NCBI GenBank assembly: GCA_946902875.1
Contig: OX336336.1
Span: forward strand, 28,909,558-28,973,557
DNA length: 64,000 nt
Direction of reading: 5' to 3'
Source: Nematopogon swammerdamellus
Lineage: Eukaryota; Arthropoda; Insecta; Lepidoptera; Adelidae
Positions 33,301 through 35,907 of the stretch are shown here, piece by piece. Position 1 is the stretch's first letter, and the number at the start of each line of letters is the position of its first letter. Made by a program: the position numbers and the translations under genes. The notes beneath the pieces were generated by a model that searched no databases, was not told where the DNA came from, and saw only the letters and a list, made by a program, of their open reading frames with translations.

Positions 33301-34162
33301 ATAAATTCACATACCGTGTAGGGTCAGTAGTTACTTAAAAAGAATAGCCCCGCTGCATCTCTTTCTGTGTACGTAGCAAAAGTCGACAAGGATGAGGACA
33401 AGATACTGTGCATAAGGGCGACAGGCTAGCCACCTTTCACCTTGGCAGGGTCCTTCCAACGAGTCGTGTAGCAGGTGGGTCCTCGTGCCTTTTTTTATGT
33501 AATCCGGTATGGGTGGCTGAGTCAGAAGGGCCTAAGCGCATGCTCCAACCAGCCAACATCACCTCCGAGAAAGTAGGTGCCTTACCGGAGACTTCCCTAG
33601 ATTGCTGGCTATACTGGACTAGAGGAGAACACAACCGAGGCTGCTATGCGGCCATCTTACATCCAGTACGGTGGTACCAACCCAGTCGGCTACAATTTGA
33701 GCCTACCACCTAGTAAGGGGCAAGGGAAGGGACCTACAGTTTTACACCGGTTCCGAACGGTGAAGCAGCCTTACTTGCTTCACTGCTTGATAGTTATCTT
33801 GTCCTGATACTTTGCTAAATGTGATGGTTTGTGTTGTGGTGTAAGTCACAAGAGTAGTTGCTTACCCCGATTGCCGGGATACAACGCGTGGTATGTATGT
33901 ATAAATTCACGTATGAGTCTAAATTCTCCCGCAGGTCTTCACTCACCTTCATATTAACCGGCTTCAGATGCTCGTTTATCCAGTTTCTGAAGGTGTTCGC
34001 CTGGATCTCGACCCATAGGTCCTCGTGGCCCTTAATGGGCATCCCCTTGGCGGCCGTGCCCTCGGGGCTCCGCGCTGCCATGCCGGCCTGCGTGATGCGG
34101 CCGGCGGTGCCCTCGGCGGAGTGGGTCCGCACGCCCTGGTGCGACACCCGCCCGGCTTCCAT
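10205..34162 (-). CDS. jbug: jitterbug (filamin-type protein, three CH domains), exons 1-19, 5' part of gene
   Basis: Actin-binding cytoskeletal protein of the filamin type. Nineteen coding exons were placed by reading the minus strand: 34162-33947, 33016-32836, 31882-31783, 29679-29537, 28337-28114, 27107-26966, 26042-25879, 25092-24917, 23796-23684, 22617-22436, 21875-21633, 20347-20209, 19783-19414, 19045-18879, 17541-17451, 13447-13273, 12347-12163, 10841-10750, 10381-10205. Every intron starts GT and ends AG, every phase agrees with the next exon, and no stop occurs in 3280 bases. Predicted residues: CH1 about 54-157, CH2 about 166-268, CH3 about 272-372, filamin Ig-like repeats about 373-645, low-complexity insert about 646-1003, next filamin repeat from about 1013. 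Typical filamins have two CH domains; the third CH domain is the known mark of insect jitterbug, so this rather than cheerio is the best name. The gene is incomplete here: exon 19 ends in phase 1 and I found no later exon. Start choice: ATG at 34162 in AAGATGG context. Confidence 0.88.
10382..10749 (-). other. jbug intron 18
   Basis: Contains a short SINE-1 head fragment at 10438-10466 (AGCCTCGATAGCTCGGTGG). Otherwise unassigned. Confidence 0.6.
10750..10841 (-). CDS. jbug: jbug exon 18: start of next filamin repeat
   Basis: 92 bases, phase 2 to phase 1. Encodes SNDKSKNKGAGGIIIKPTYE and GVVGEAVEFL. Together with exon 19 (VDGGQAGPGHLEIEV) it restores a canonical filamin repeat start (GxVGExxxFxVDxxxAGxGxLxIxV). 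Acceptor AATGCTTTCAG/GTCCAA, donor TTTTTGG/GTAAGC. A LINE insertion begins only about 15 bases upstream of the acceptor. Confidence 0.88.
10857..11117 (-). mobile_element. LINE-a C-terminal piece, inverted part of a twin-primed insertion
   Basis: On the minus strand it reads from GATCTAGAACCACTGCAACT through CGGATGCGTACCAATCGG to CCCCCCAAGTACAG, i.e. the RT C-terminus as at 57450-57720. It is in opposite orientation to the contiguous 3' part at 11118. Confidence 0.85.
11118..11272 (+). mobile_element. LINE-a 3' end, sense part of the same insertion
   Basis: GGTCCTTCAAAAGAGGCGTG, CTGTCAGGCCGGCATGGC, GACACCTTATGGGTGG, CGCGCTTACTATAAAAAAAA. It resumes where the inverted piece stops, as shown by the uninterrupted copy at 62400. 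Confidence 0.85.
11405..11692 (-). mobile_element. SINE-2, diverged copy
   Basis: GGTCAGAGGGGCCAGAGCAC, TATCACCTCCGAGAACGTG, CGCCTAGTAAGGGCCCAGG, AGATTCGAACCTTGG and the reversed head end GGCTCGATCACCCGCC. Same order as 4757-5166. Confidence 0.8.
11693..11867. other. jbug intron 17 part; piece shared with MITE at 22.9 kb
   Basis: GAGAACTGACAGTTCTCTG with GTCGCACCAGTCAGAGCGCT and CATGCG (about 11810-11868) matches the interior of the MITE at 22876-23045 and the right flank of the satellite at 290-776. Confidence 0.6.
11868..12150 (+). pseudogene. LINE-b2 RT C-terminus and 3' end
   Basis: Degenerate frames with CRTAKVCNGLPGNIFP and FKSRVNSLSPATLVH, then GACAGAGCCACCCAGTTCGG and an A-rich tail. 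This is the usual C-terminal end of a Jockey/CR1-type RT. A minus-strand relative is at 24165-24445. It lies antisense to jbug, its tail about 12 bases from exon 17. Confidence 0.75.
12163..12347 (-). CDS. jbug: jbug exon 17: Gln- and Gly-rich insert
   Basis: 185 bases, phase 0 to phase 2. Encodes EYSKREVKQSYVVRDSSYSS, then VEERQQQQQQS with six glutamines in a row, then a Pro/Gly loop (RPPREPTGGAGGG) and KSITETDATHSRF. It contains a C7 and a G7 run, so sequencing indels could alter the frame. Acceptor TTTGAACAG/GAGTAC, donor TTTTAG/GTGAGC. A LINE A-tail ends about 12 bases beyond the donor. Confidence 0.87.
12348..12984. other. jbug intron 16, unassigned part
   Basis: Moderately AT-rich, no recognisable repeat or exon. 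Confidence 0.5.
12985..13247 (+). mobile_element. SINE-1, B-type (head A deleted), 5'-truncated
   Basis: GGGCGACTAAGGGATATGAC leads straight to TTACTAGGTGGTAGGGTTTA, GGTTGGTACCATCGCACTG, GTGTAGCCGGCACGACCGAA, tail GTATCAGTTTCCATAAAAA. Antisense to jbug; ends about 25 bases from exon 16. Confidence 0.9.
13273..13447 (-). CDS. jbug: jbug exon 16: charged insert, 5' end amplified in tandem
   Basis: 175 bases, phase 2 to phase 0. Encodes SLESLTSLADKPKDEWRSTL, DTETRRNTQLNKFSDMSHDT and FNKHLDRMVDERSEHSDTY, a charged, probably helical stretch with no filamin-repeat pattern. Acceptor TTTGTCCTCAG/CCTGGAG, donor ACATAC/GTGAGTG. The first ~93 bases, together with the acceptor, are repeated about 14 more times on the upstream side (13448-15044). 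Only this proximal acceptor joins the rest of the exon in frame without an intervening repeat. A SINE-1 copy ends about 25 bases beyond the donor. Confidence 0.87.
13448..15044 (-). repeat. Tandem array of exon-16 5' end plus its 3' splice site (about 14 units)
   Basis: Unit starts (at AGGAATAAC on the plus strand or a variant) read 13461, 13576, 13691, 13806, 13921, 14027, 14142, 14248, 14363, 14469, 14584, 14699, 14814, 14929, ending near 15044. Spacing is 115 bp or 106 bp. Each unit holds the acceptor TTTGTCCTCAG and ~93 coding bases of jbug exon 16. The 106-bp units lack 9 bases (GCTCGTCAG, plus strand), an in-frame loss of three codons. 115- and 106-bp units alternate between 13806 and 14469, giving a 221-bp higher-order repeat of three dimers. 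The outermost unit still joins the ancestral intron. Confidence 0.95.
15076..15150 (-). mobile_element. SINE-2 3' fragment
   Basis: GCTGAATCAGAGGAGCCAGA, CAGCCACTATCACTTCAGAG and AAGGTGTC match the end of SINE-2. Confidence 0.65.
15151..15899. other. jbug intron 15; (GT)n at 15275-15308
   Basis: The GT microsatellite is followed by CCGTCCAGCGACCATGCGCC and two related AGGTGGCTGTCATACAAA/AGGGTAGCTGTCATACAAA motifs. Probably a diverged interspersed repeat; not named. Confidence 0.5.
15900..16410. repeat. REP-Y element interrupted by SINE-2
   Basis: Left part 15920-16005 (TTTCCGTATCCCGTACGGA, GTCTGTCTGTTTGTCTGTCC) and right part 16193-16410 (GAGGGCTGTATCTCGTGAAC, CTCGGTGCGCGAGTCCGACT) are halves of one REP-Y. 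Confidence 0.8.
16006..16192 (-). mobile_element. SINE-2 3' part nested in REP-Y
   Basis: TTTTTATGTAATCCGGTATG, GGTGGCTGAGTCAGAGGGGC, AATATCACGTTCGAGAAGG, AGAGGAGAACACAACCGAGG. 5'-truncated SINE-2 inserted in the GTCTGTC region of REP-Y. Confidence 0.85.
16411..16751 (+). pseudogene. LINE-a RT C-terminus, left half
   Basis: GAGTACTGCGCGCACTTGTG, ATCCAGCGTCGAGCCGTGCG, CTATCGCTTATTCCATGGGG, CGGATGCGTACCAATCGG. It corresponds to residues about 230-350 of the ORF at 56658 but with frameshifts. The same copy resumes at 17236 after a SINE-1. Confidence 0.85.
16752..17235 (+). mobile_element. SINE-1, full-length with both heads
   Basis: Head B (ACCGTGTGGGGTCGGTACTT, AATAGCCCCACTGCATCTCT, TCGTAAAAGTCGACTAAGGG), then head A (CAGCCTCGGTAGCTCAGTGG; TTAAGCAACGCTGAGCGCGG; GGATGGGTGACCGC; GTGGTTCGGATTCCACG), then core and tail (CCGTGTCAGGTTCCATAAAA). 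Inserted in a LINE-a copy. Confidence 0.92.
17236..17425 (+). mobile_element. LINE-a 3' end, right half
   Basis: GGCTCTCCCTGCCCACATAT, GTCCTTTAAGAGAGGCGTGA, GACACCTTATGGGTGGCTCG, CATGTCGCTCTTTCAATATA. Continues 16411-16751. Ends about 26 bases from jbug exon 15. Confidence 0.85.
17451..17541 (-). CDS. jbug: jbug exon 15: short insert exon
   Basis: 91 bases, phase 1 to phase 2. Encodes AGDPGGKPFVGRKDSWDAIE then KTRRLLSDN. Found by phase matching between exons 14 and 16. Acceptor CTTCCACAG/GTGCCG, donor GATAACAG/GTAACT. A LINE 3' end is about 26 bases beyond the donor. Confidence 0.85.
17542..18079. other. jbug intron 14, unassigned GC-rich part
   Basis: Holds G runs near 17836 and 17874 and GCTGATTTAATAGC twice (17591, 18051). 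No known repeat identified. Confidence 0.5.
18080..18430 (+). pseudogene. RTE-like (type c) retrotransposon tail
   Basis: CAGCCACATTGGAAGAATAG, GATCAGATCGGGCATGTGCT, CCGACGAGCATTTATGAAGA, GTCAGGATCGTGGCACGTGG. Same tail at 36300 and 60300 (plus) and 32455-32815 (minus), where it still reads DQIGHVLKKGQ. Confidence 0.8.
18431..18853 (+). pseudogene. RTE-like (type d) tail with AATAAAC end
   Basis: Frame with KWQWTKHVSR and CRPRTEKRSVRRRHAKWDDD, then CAAATCTGAGCGCGGTGTAC, TGCCGATAGATGCTAAAT and AAACAATAAACAAT. The same protein end is at 32170-32400 (minus). The same 3' tail is at 46003-46050. Confidence 0.75.
18879..19045 (-). CDS. jbug: jbug exon 14: insert, GSPS-flanked
   Basis: 167 bases, phase 2 to phase 1. 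Encodes RMGSPSDRFSPVTTSRKVVE, then a Tyr/Ser/Asp-rich stretch (KYSSYDSGDQLDQASAFPSI) and HRLGSPS at the 3' end. The same GSPS motif stands at both ends of the exon. Acceptor TCTTCACAG/AATGGG, donor AGTCCTA/GTGAGT. Confidence 0.88.
19046..19413. other. jbug intron 13
   Basis: No repeat or exon recognised. Confidence 0.5.
19414..19783 (-). CDS. jbug: jbug exon 13: Ser/Pro-rich insert
   Basis: 370 bases, the longest exon here, phase 1 to phase 2. The first part is Tyr/Asp/Ser rich (MYNQFESSKGKLYDRSRD). The second carries about eight Ser-Pro dipeptides at 4-8 residue spacing (TSPYRATSPIGRNSPVSSPL, AASPIN). It has no Ig or CH pattern and looks intrinsically disordered. Ser-Pro sites are possible targets of proline-directed kinases (inference). 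Acceptor ACGTTACAG/CTACCC, donor ATCAACAG/GTACAG. Confidence 0.88.
19784..20208. other. jbug intron 12; SINE-2 core fragment at 20050-20162
   Basis: GGTGTAAAACTATAGATCCC, CCCTTACTAGGTGGTAGG, GATACCACTAAACAGGAC and GTAGCCTCAGCTGTCTCCT match the SINE-2 core and part of its body, plus orientation. Confidence 0.65.
20209..20347 (-). CDS. jbug: jbug exon 12: end of third filamin repeat and start of Ser/Pro insert
   Basis: 139 bases, phase 0 to phase 1. Encodes LYIYFNGYDVKGSPHMFRVG, the last strands of a filamin repeat with the G-S-P motif, then a basic Ser/Pro stretch (KSKSRPRESLSPTNLRSSPP). The repeat therefore ends and an unstructured insert begins inside this exon. Acceptor ACCTACAG/CTCTAC, donor AGTCCGA/GTAAGC. 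Confidence 0.92.
20448..20707 (-). mobile_element. SINE-1, head A type
   Basis: GCCGGCTACACTAAACTGGA, ACCGTTTCAATCGACCTTTC, ACCACCTAGTAAGGTAAGAA, reversed A box CACTGAGCTACCGAGGCTGA. The 3' tail is lost. Confidence 0.88.
20740..21055 (+). pseudogene. LINE-b RT C-terminus and 3' end, with templated hairpin
   Basis: TTTGTCGCACCGCTAGGGTG, TGGAACTGTCTTACGGCGAG, CCTGGGTGTCGG, TTTCGCGAGGAGAGGTG, CTCTGTCGACTGCACCATTG. Same family as 25500-25866, 30900-31235 and 58820-59095. A 19-bp-arm hairpin occupies 20901-20940. Confidence 0.75.
21178..21438 (+). mobile_element. SINE-1 core and tail, diverged
   Basis: CTGCAGATCCCTTCC, TACCGCACTGAACGCAAAG, ATTTAAATAGTTCGTGTTC, GGTATTATGGGGTGACACGG, AGATTCCATAAA. 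Most diverged SINE-1 copy seen. Confidence 0.7.
21633..21875 (-). CDS. jbug: jbug exon 11: GGPFTCEVFD and third filamin repeat
   Basis: 243 bases (81 codons), phase 0 at both ends. GGPFTCEVFDPAGVRLSEG closes the previous repeat (the filamin GSPFxxxVxD motif). PHSFELDTSGCGAKGDVQLD opens the next (FxVDTSGAGxGxLxV) and RYRATFMPKAQGKHR continues it. Acceptor TTCCTCAG/GGCGGT, donor CACAGA/GTAAAT. Confidence 0.93.
21950..22100 (-). mobile_element. LINE-a 3' end fragment
   Basis: CGACGCCCATGGACATTTGA, GCCGCCCTGACAGGTGTC, GAAAGGACCCAAGG and GGGCAGGTAGAGTTTCCAGC are reversed LINE-a C-terminal and 3' UTR sequence. Confidence 0.75.
22101..22225 (+). repeat. REP-T copy (AACCGGATAGAAC tail)
   Basis: TCGAACCGGATAGAACAAAT, TGTGACAAGTTCGAGGGC, ATCAATAAACAATAC. 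Also at 37990-38112 and 39045-39165; probably a LINE 3' tail. Confidence 0.7.
22226..22435. other. jbug intron 10, CT-rich
   Basis: Pyrimidine-rich plus strand (CTCTCT tracts 22255-22360), purine-rich on the transcribed RNA. Confidence 0.6.
22436..22617 (-). CDS. jbug: jbug exon 10: rest of second filamin repeat
   Basis: 182 bases, phase 1 to phase 0. Encodes REDIDVTAHAPSGRKVALQP, a Pro/Thr loop, then ATFQPDEPGLWTIAITYRGE. This is the filamin block in which a strand with PxGxxxxx is followed by F-x-P-x-E-x-G-x-W-x-I-x-I-x-Y-x-G. Acceptor TTCACCAG/GTGCTC, donor ATACAG/GTTCGT. Confidence 0.92.
22876..23045. mobile_element. MITE with ~38-bp inverted ends
   Basis: AAAACAGCTTTACGCACGGT ... CCGAGCTATGTTGCT at 22879-22918 is matched in reverse by AGCAACATAGCTCGG ... 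AAAGCTGTTTT at 23001-23041. The interior has GCCCATCCTCATGAGCGCTC, GGTGCGACGGTTGGCAGAG and GTTCTC, the source-like sequence of the satellite at 290-776. Confidence 0.85.
23165..23300 (-). repeat. REP-Z copy
   Basis: ACACAATTGAAAGATGAACA, GACGGACTTATCACTGCAAG, TTATTTCTTTCAGTC. Also at 23895-23990 (same strand) and 40070-40190 (plus, with AATAAAGAG). Confidence 0.65.
23398..23632 (-). repeat. REP-X, copy 2
   Basis: AATAAAATCCAACGTCTGC, AACTCGAGAACCACTGAACC, CTACGGATAGCTTGATTC, GGGCGGAGCCGCGGGCACAG. Confidence 0.85.
23684..23796 (-). CDS. jbug: jbug exon 9: start of second filamin repeat
   Basis: 113 bases, phase 2 to phase 1, found by requiring a phase match between exons 8 and 10. Encodes IDGRFFFRVLPRLMTVPPPG and MAPCAVGSVVEVLVSATG. 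Acceptor GCACAAG/GATCGAC is weak (AAG), donor GCTACTG/GTAAGC is strong. The join to exon 10 gives SATGAPRREDIDVTA, a good filamin strand. Confidence 0.82.
24165..24445 (-). pseudogene. LINE-b2 RT C-terminal fragment
   Basis: Reverse complement of the 11868-12150 family: GCCATTCCACACCTTTGCAG, GCACAAGGACGATTTAGAGA, GGTGCCAGTCCGGC. Frames degenerate. Confidence 0.65.
24581..24896 (+). mobile_element. SINE-1, B-type, near complete
   Basis: GTACCGTGTGGTGCCGGTAC, AATAGCCCCACTGCATCTCT, GACTCCCTTCTTATATTACT, GGCACGACCGAAGGGAAGG, GTGTCAGTTTCCATAAA. Antisense to jbug, ending 20 bases from exon 8. Confidence 0.92.
24917..25092 (-). CDS. jbug: jbug exon 8: first filamin-type repeat
   Basis: 176 bases, phase 0 to phase 2. 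Very GC-rich compared with the surrounding introns, with strong third-position G/C. Encodes RVESTSEEISVSELRTSVV, then ESRVRLDARGAGEFVPEHAG and MHEIVLTRE, a beta-strand pattern ending in an Ig-like AGxHxIxL block. Acceptor GCGTGCAG/ACGCTG, donor ATCAG/GTGAGC. A SINE-1 copy ends 20 bases beyond the donor. Confidence 0.9.
25093..25499. other. jbug intron 7, unassigned part
   Basis: No repeat recognised until the LINE-b fragment at 25500. Confidence 0.5.
25500..25866 (+). pseudogene. LINE-b RT C-terminus and 3' end
   Basis: CGCATCGTTAGGGTGTGGAA, CTGTCTTCCGGCGAGTGTGT, GCAAATCTGCTGGCATGGCG, TCTGTCGACTGTACCATTTG and a short A tail. Frames broken. Antisense to jbug, tail about 12 bases from exon 7. 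Confidence 0.75.
25879..26042 (-). CDS. jbug: jbug exon 7: end of CH3 and linker
   Basis: 164 bases, phase 1 to phase 0. Starts VQPVLSAREMSQPEVEHLSV and MTYATHLRH, the last helices of CH3. The rest (PPLHDMLRVALDSTSGRVGE) leads into the first Ig-like repeat. Acceptor GTCGACAG/GAGTGC, donor GAACCG/GTAAAC. A LINE 3' end lies about a dozen bases beyond the donor. Confidence 0.9.
26043..26965. other. jbug intron 6
   Basis: About 920 bases with no recognised repeat; one of the few repeat-poor introns here. Confidence 0.5.
26966..27107 (-). CDS. jbug: jbug exon 6: core of CH3
   Basis: 142 bases, phase 0 to phase 1. Encodes TDWNDGRVACELIRSLGG and then a Pro-rich loop and EVTRWEENQHQAIEAGKKLG. The DWNDGRxxxxLIxSLG block is the CH signature of filamin-like actin-binding regions, and its position directly after CH2 shows a third CH domain. 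Acceptor TGCGACAG/ACGGAC, donor AACTTG/GTAGGA. Confidence 0.92.
27145..27715 (+). mobile_element. SINE-2 body interrupted by SINE-1
   Basis: Left 27170-27312 (GGTAGGCTCAAATTGTAGCC, AAGATGGCCACATGGCAGCC, TGTGTTCTCCTC) and right 27580-27715 (GGTCCAGTATAGCCAGCAAC, CATCCATATCGGATTGCATA) are halves of one SINE-2. Confidence 0.8.
27316..27579 (-). mobile_element. SINE-1 B-type nested in SINE-2
   Basis: T run, GAAACCGACACGGTTGGCTA, ACACCGGGTGAACTTGGTGC, ACCACCTAGTAATATAAAAA and GGGAGTCATATCCCTTAGTC. Confidence 0.9.
27842..28063 (-). repeat. REP-X, copy 3
   Basis: AATAAAATCCAACGTCTGC, CTCGAGAAGCACTGAACCG, GGGCGGAGCCGCGGGCACAG. Lies about 50 bases from exon 5. Confidence 0.85.
28114..28337 (-). CDS. 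jbug: jbug exon 5: end of CH2, start of CH3
   Basis: 224 bases, phase 1 to phase 0. Starts HEAIENCSRAMRLAHREFD, then IPMVLEPEYLASPWLDELS and MTYLSYF, the typical second half of a CH2 domain (xIPxVxxPEEIxxPxxDExSVMTYLSxF). A third CH domain follows at once: FRATLHWVNSRLDRPITNFT. A pentanucleotide (GAATA) satellite starts right after the acceptor side of this exon at about 28340. Confidence 0.93.
28340..28872. repeat. Pentanucleotide (GAATA/GAATG) satellite
   Basis: Imperfect tandem GAATAGAATG units over ~530 bases, in jbug intron 4. The Phe/Ile/Pro-rich open frames on the minus strand are by-products. Continues at 29261-29312 beyond a SINE-1 insertion. Confidence 0.95.
28873..29260 (-). mobile_element. 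SINE-1, head A, inside the GAATA satellite
   Basis: TTTTTTTTTATCTAAACTGA, ACACCGGGTGAACTAGGTGC, TTTGATCGTGCCGGCTACAC, CAAGTACTGACCGCACCCAG, CACTGAGCTATCGAGGCTGA. Nearly identical to the copy at 40192-40581. Confidence 0.92.
29313..29536. other. jbug intron 4, remainder
   Basis: Nothing recognised between the satellite and exon 4. Confidence 0.5.
29537..29679 (-). CDS. jbug: jbug exon 4: first half of CH2
   Basis: 143 bases, phase 2 to phase 1. Encodes KLMLSWLQAALPECRV, then NLTTDWNSGVLLSALLDYC, then RPGIFPDW. This parallels filamin CH2 (LLxWIQ, NFxxDWxxGxALxALVDxC, PGLCPDW). Acceptor GTTGCAG/GAAGCTG, donor GAGCTGA/GTAAGT. Confidence 0.93.
29680..30889. other. jbug intron 3, unassigned part
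   Basis: AT-rich, with an open frame on the minus strand (30133-30405) that I cannot match to any family. Confidence 0.45.
30890..31235 (+). pseudogene. LINE-b RT C-terminus and 3' end
   Basis: One frame reads LCRTAARLWNCLPVSLFPES and FNLGVFKRRINR, the RT C-terminal motif (RT.RLWN.LP...FP). Then CTCTTTCAACTGCACTATTG and an A-rich end. Confidence 0.8.
31236..31782. other. jbug intron 3, remainder; G12 run at about 31592
   Basis: No recognised repeat apart from a poly-G run. Confidence 0.5.
31783..31882 (-). CDS. jbug: jbug exon 3: end of CH1
   Basis: 100 bases, phase 1 to phase 2. Encodes GNLKLILGLIWSLIVRYQI, the classic last helix of an actin-binding CH1 domain (filamin/spectrin DGNxKLILGLIW). 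Acceptor TTTTCAG/GTAACG, donor CCCAG/GTACAT. The exon is too short and out of register to show as an ORF with its own start. Confidence 0.93.
31975..32085. repeat. LINE tail fragment (matches 2305-2410 in reverse)
   Basis: GTGTGACTTGCGAAGTTTGT, CAGTTCTTCTTCGCATTG, TTCTAAGCGTAGGTTAC. Confidence 0.65.
32130..32400 (-). pseudogene. RTE-like (type d) C-terminal fragment
   Basis: Reads DDRWSKHFLHWRPWTGKRSV and RDDDIKYLRWRKAVIQY, the end of an RTE-type ORF (RxxGRPxxRWxDDI). Related to 18431-18853. Confidence 0.75.
32455..32815 (-). pseudogene. RTE-like (type c) C-terminus, 78-codon open remnant
   Basis: Frame with EEDIVTRIKKGMLRGFGQVG, RMDDRRLTKEIYEANVRE and HLDQIGHVLKKGQCVV then stop, followed by 3' sequence to the TTTCCCGGTGGG end. 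Best-kept protein tail of this family in the window. Ends about 20 bases from exon 2, same strand as jbug. Confidence 0.82.
32836..33016 (-). CDS. jbug: jbug exon 2: core of CH1
   Basis: 181 bases, enters in phase 0 and leaves in phase 1. Carries the CH1 signature DLVEDLRDGTNLCALVEAL followed by KLENVTTALQAIEDDGVKLV, equivalent to the filamin segment with LxDGxxLxxLLE and LENVxxALxFL. Acceptor ...TCAG/GTGGTG, donor ...ATTG/GTGAGT. An RTE-like retrotransposon tail ends about 20 bases beyond the donor. Confidence 0.93.
33017..33312. other. jbug intron 1, unassigned part
   Basis: Nothing recognised; the open frame through 32903-33226 (plus) is a shadow of exon 2. Confidence 0.5.
33313..33390 (+). 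mobile_element. SINE-1 head B fragment
   Basis: ATACCGTGTAGGGTCAGTAG, ACTTAAAAAGAATAGCCCCG, CTGCATCTCTTTCTGTGTAC. Confidence 0.75.
33487..33775 (-). mobile_element. SINE-2, headless copy
   Basis: TTTTTTTATGTAATCCGGTA, AACATCACCTCCGAGAAAGT, ACCACCTAGTAAGGGGCAAG, TTTTACACCGGTTCCGAACG. Very close to 4757-5040. Confidence 0.88.
33947..34162 (-). CDS. jbug: jbug exon 1: start codon and start of CH1
   Basis: 72 codons ending in phase 0 at the donor AAG/GTGAGTG. The first ~46 residues are polar and unstructured-looking (Gly, Ala, Thr rich). CH1 starts at EIQANTFRNWINEHLKPVN, which matches the first helix of filamin CH1 (xxTFxxWxNxHL). The reading frame stays open a little upstream of this ATG, and an AG acceptor could lie just before it (GAGTGCAG), so the 5' edge of the exon and any 5' UTR exon are not determined. 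Confidence 0.85.
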
Positions 34163-34319
34163 CTTGGATTGCGTCACTGCACTCGCATCACTGAGACATT
34201 CACTGGTATCTCACTGTCGTCTGTCTTTCACTAAATTATTATTTCACTCTCACAGGTTCGAACACATTCTGAAAAGTTACGAGTGCCAAATCAAATGTAA
34301 ATTATACTTTAGAACTTAG

Positions 34320-34715
34320 GGTTGGAAAAATGTATACGCTTTAGAACGAATGGTTGGGAAAAGGTATATGCTTTAGAACGAATGGTTGGGAAAATATATA
34401 CGCTTTTAAACGTATGGTTGGAACCAAAGTTGGAACAGTGATAGGCTTTAGAACGAAAGGTTGGAAAAAGGTAGGTATACGCTTTAGAACATATGGTTTG
34501 GGAAAAGGTGTACTTACTCTTTACAACGAATGGTTGCAAAAAGGTATACGCTTTTTAATGAATGATTAGAAAAATGTATATGCTGTAGAACTAATGGTTG
34601 GAAAAAGTTATGCGCTTTAGAACGAATGGTTGGAAAAATGTATACGCTTTAGAACGTATGGTTGGCAAAGGTATTCCGCTCTAGAATGAAGGGTTGAAAA
34701 AAGGTATATACCCAC
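34320..34715. repeat. ~31-bp minisatellite upstream of jbug start
   Basis: About 13 imperfect units of TTTAGAACGAATGGTTGG followed by GAAAAAGGTATACGC. Lies 160-550 bases upstream of the start codon. Confidence 0.9.
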
Positions 34716-34959
34716 TTACGTTGTTTTTCACAAACATAACGCTAATGTTAGGTTCGCGCAGTCGGTTAAAAACAAACATTTTTGGTGGTAAGCCCGGCAA
34801 ATAACTACGGACTGCATGATGGAACTGAGTCAACAGATTTCTCGCGCAAAGCTAACAATTAGGTAAGCGCTTAGTTCTAATGTTGACGTGTGGTTTTTGC
34901 GCCGAATTCCGAACGTTAGATTTCTTATTTAATTTTGGAACGTTGTCCATTGTATATTT
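34716..34959. other. Unassigned upstream DNA
   Basis: No promoter element, exon or repeat that I can support. Confidence 0.45.
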
Positions 34960-35375
34960 TCTTTTTAGCGTTCCGTATCCGGTACGGGACCCTATTACTA
35001 AGCCTACGCCGTCTGTCTGTCTGTCTGTCTGTCCGTCCGTCCGTCCGTCTGTCTGTCCGAGGGCTGTATCTCTTGAACCGTAATAGGTAGCCCTTTGAAA
35101 TTTTCACAGAATATGTACTATTATGGCCGATATAACAACAAATAATAAAAATTTGAAAAAGTAACAAATTCACGGGGGTTCCCATAGAAGAAACCAAAGA
35201 GTGTATGCGCGCGCGCCATCTACCGAATAGAGTATGAAGTATTTTAACTAATGATGACATTTAACTAATATGAAGCATTTCATAACACGCCATAGATGGT
35301 GTGAGTGGCGTTAACCATGACTTGGCGATAAGGAACCCTCGGTGCGCGAGTTCTATTCGCACTTGGCCGGTTTTT
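34960..35375. repeat. REP-Y element, best copy
   Basis: TTTAGCGTTCCGTATCCGGT, GTCTGTCTGTCTGTCTGTCC, CTGTATCTCTTGAACCGTAA, ACGGGGGTTCCCATAGAAGA, GCGCGCCATCTACCGAATAG, GAACCCTCGGTGCGCGAG, CACTTGGCCGGTTTTTT. Non-coding, about 415 bp. Confidence 0.85.
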
Positions 35376-35416
35376 TCATGTACCCTGCGGCATGTCTCCT
35401 ACTACACCCGTGCTGT

Positions 35417-35500
35417 CAGGCCACCACACCTAGGTGACATGCCAGTGCTTCCCCCTTTGATCGTGCGATACATTGAACTGGAAGGAAAAGGGAAAATCGA
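35417..35500 (-). mobile_element. SINE-1 tail fragment
   Basis: CACCTAGGTGACATGCCAGT, GCTTCCCCCTTTGATCGTGC, ATTGAACTGGAAGGAAAAG, the TTTGATCGTG subfamily. Confidence 0.65.
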
Positions 35501-35593
35501 ACTATAGTAACGTTAAACCGTCCTGGCACTTCTAGCCATAAATTATTCCGACCCGAGTCGACCGAGTACAATGGTGTTGAACCATAAAACTAT

Positions 35594-35907
35594 ATTGGAT
35601 GGGTGACCGCTCGACCGTTGGAGGCTGACCGTGGTTCGGATTCCACGGTAAACTGTAGGTCCCTTCCCTTCTTACCTTATTAGGTGGTAGGGTTTATCCC
35701 GGCCGGGTTGGTACCACCGCACTGAACGAAACGTCGTCGGTCGAAACGGCTATGTAAATAGTTCGTGTTTCCGTCCAGTTTAGTGTAGCCGACATGAAAT
35801 GAAGGGAAGCACTGACATGGCACCTAGTTCACGCTGTGTTATGGGCTGACATCACGGATGTTGTAGGTGATGTAGCCAACCGTGTCAGATTCCATAAAAA
35901 AAAAATA
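35594..35907 (+). mobile_element. SINE-1, 5'-truncated
   Basis: TTGGATGGGTGACCGCTCGA, GTGGTTCGGATTCCACGGTA, TTTATCCCGGCCGGGTTGGT, GACATGAAATGAAGGGAAGC, CGTGTCAGATTCCATAAAA. Same subfamily as 16752-17235. Confidence 0.9.

Noticed and set aside
34163..34177. GTG at 34177 as jbug start
   Set aside because: Animal genes rarely start at GTG and an in-frame ATG in good context lies five codons later at 34162.
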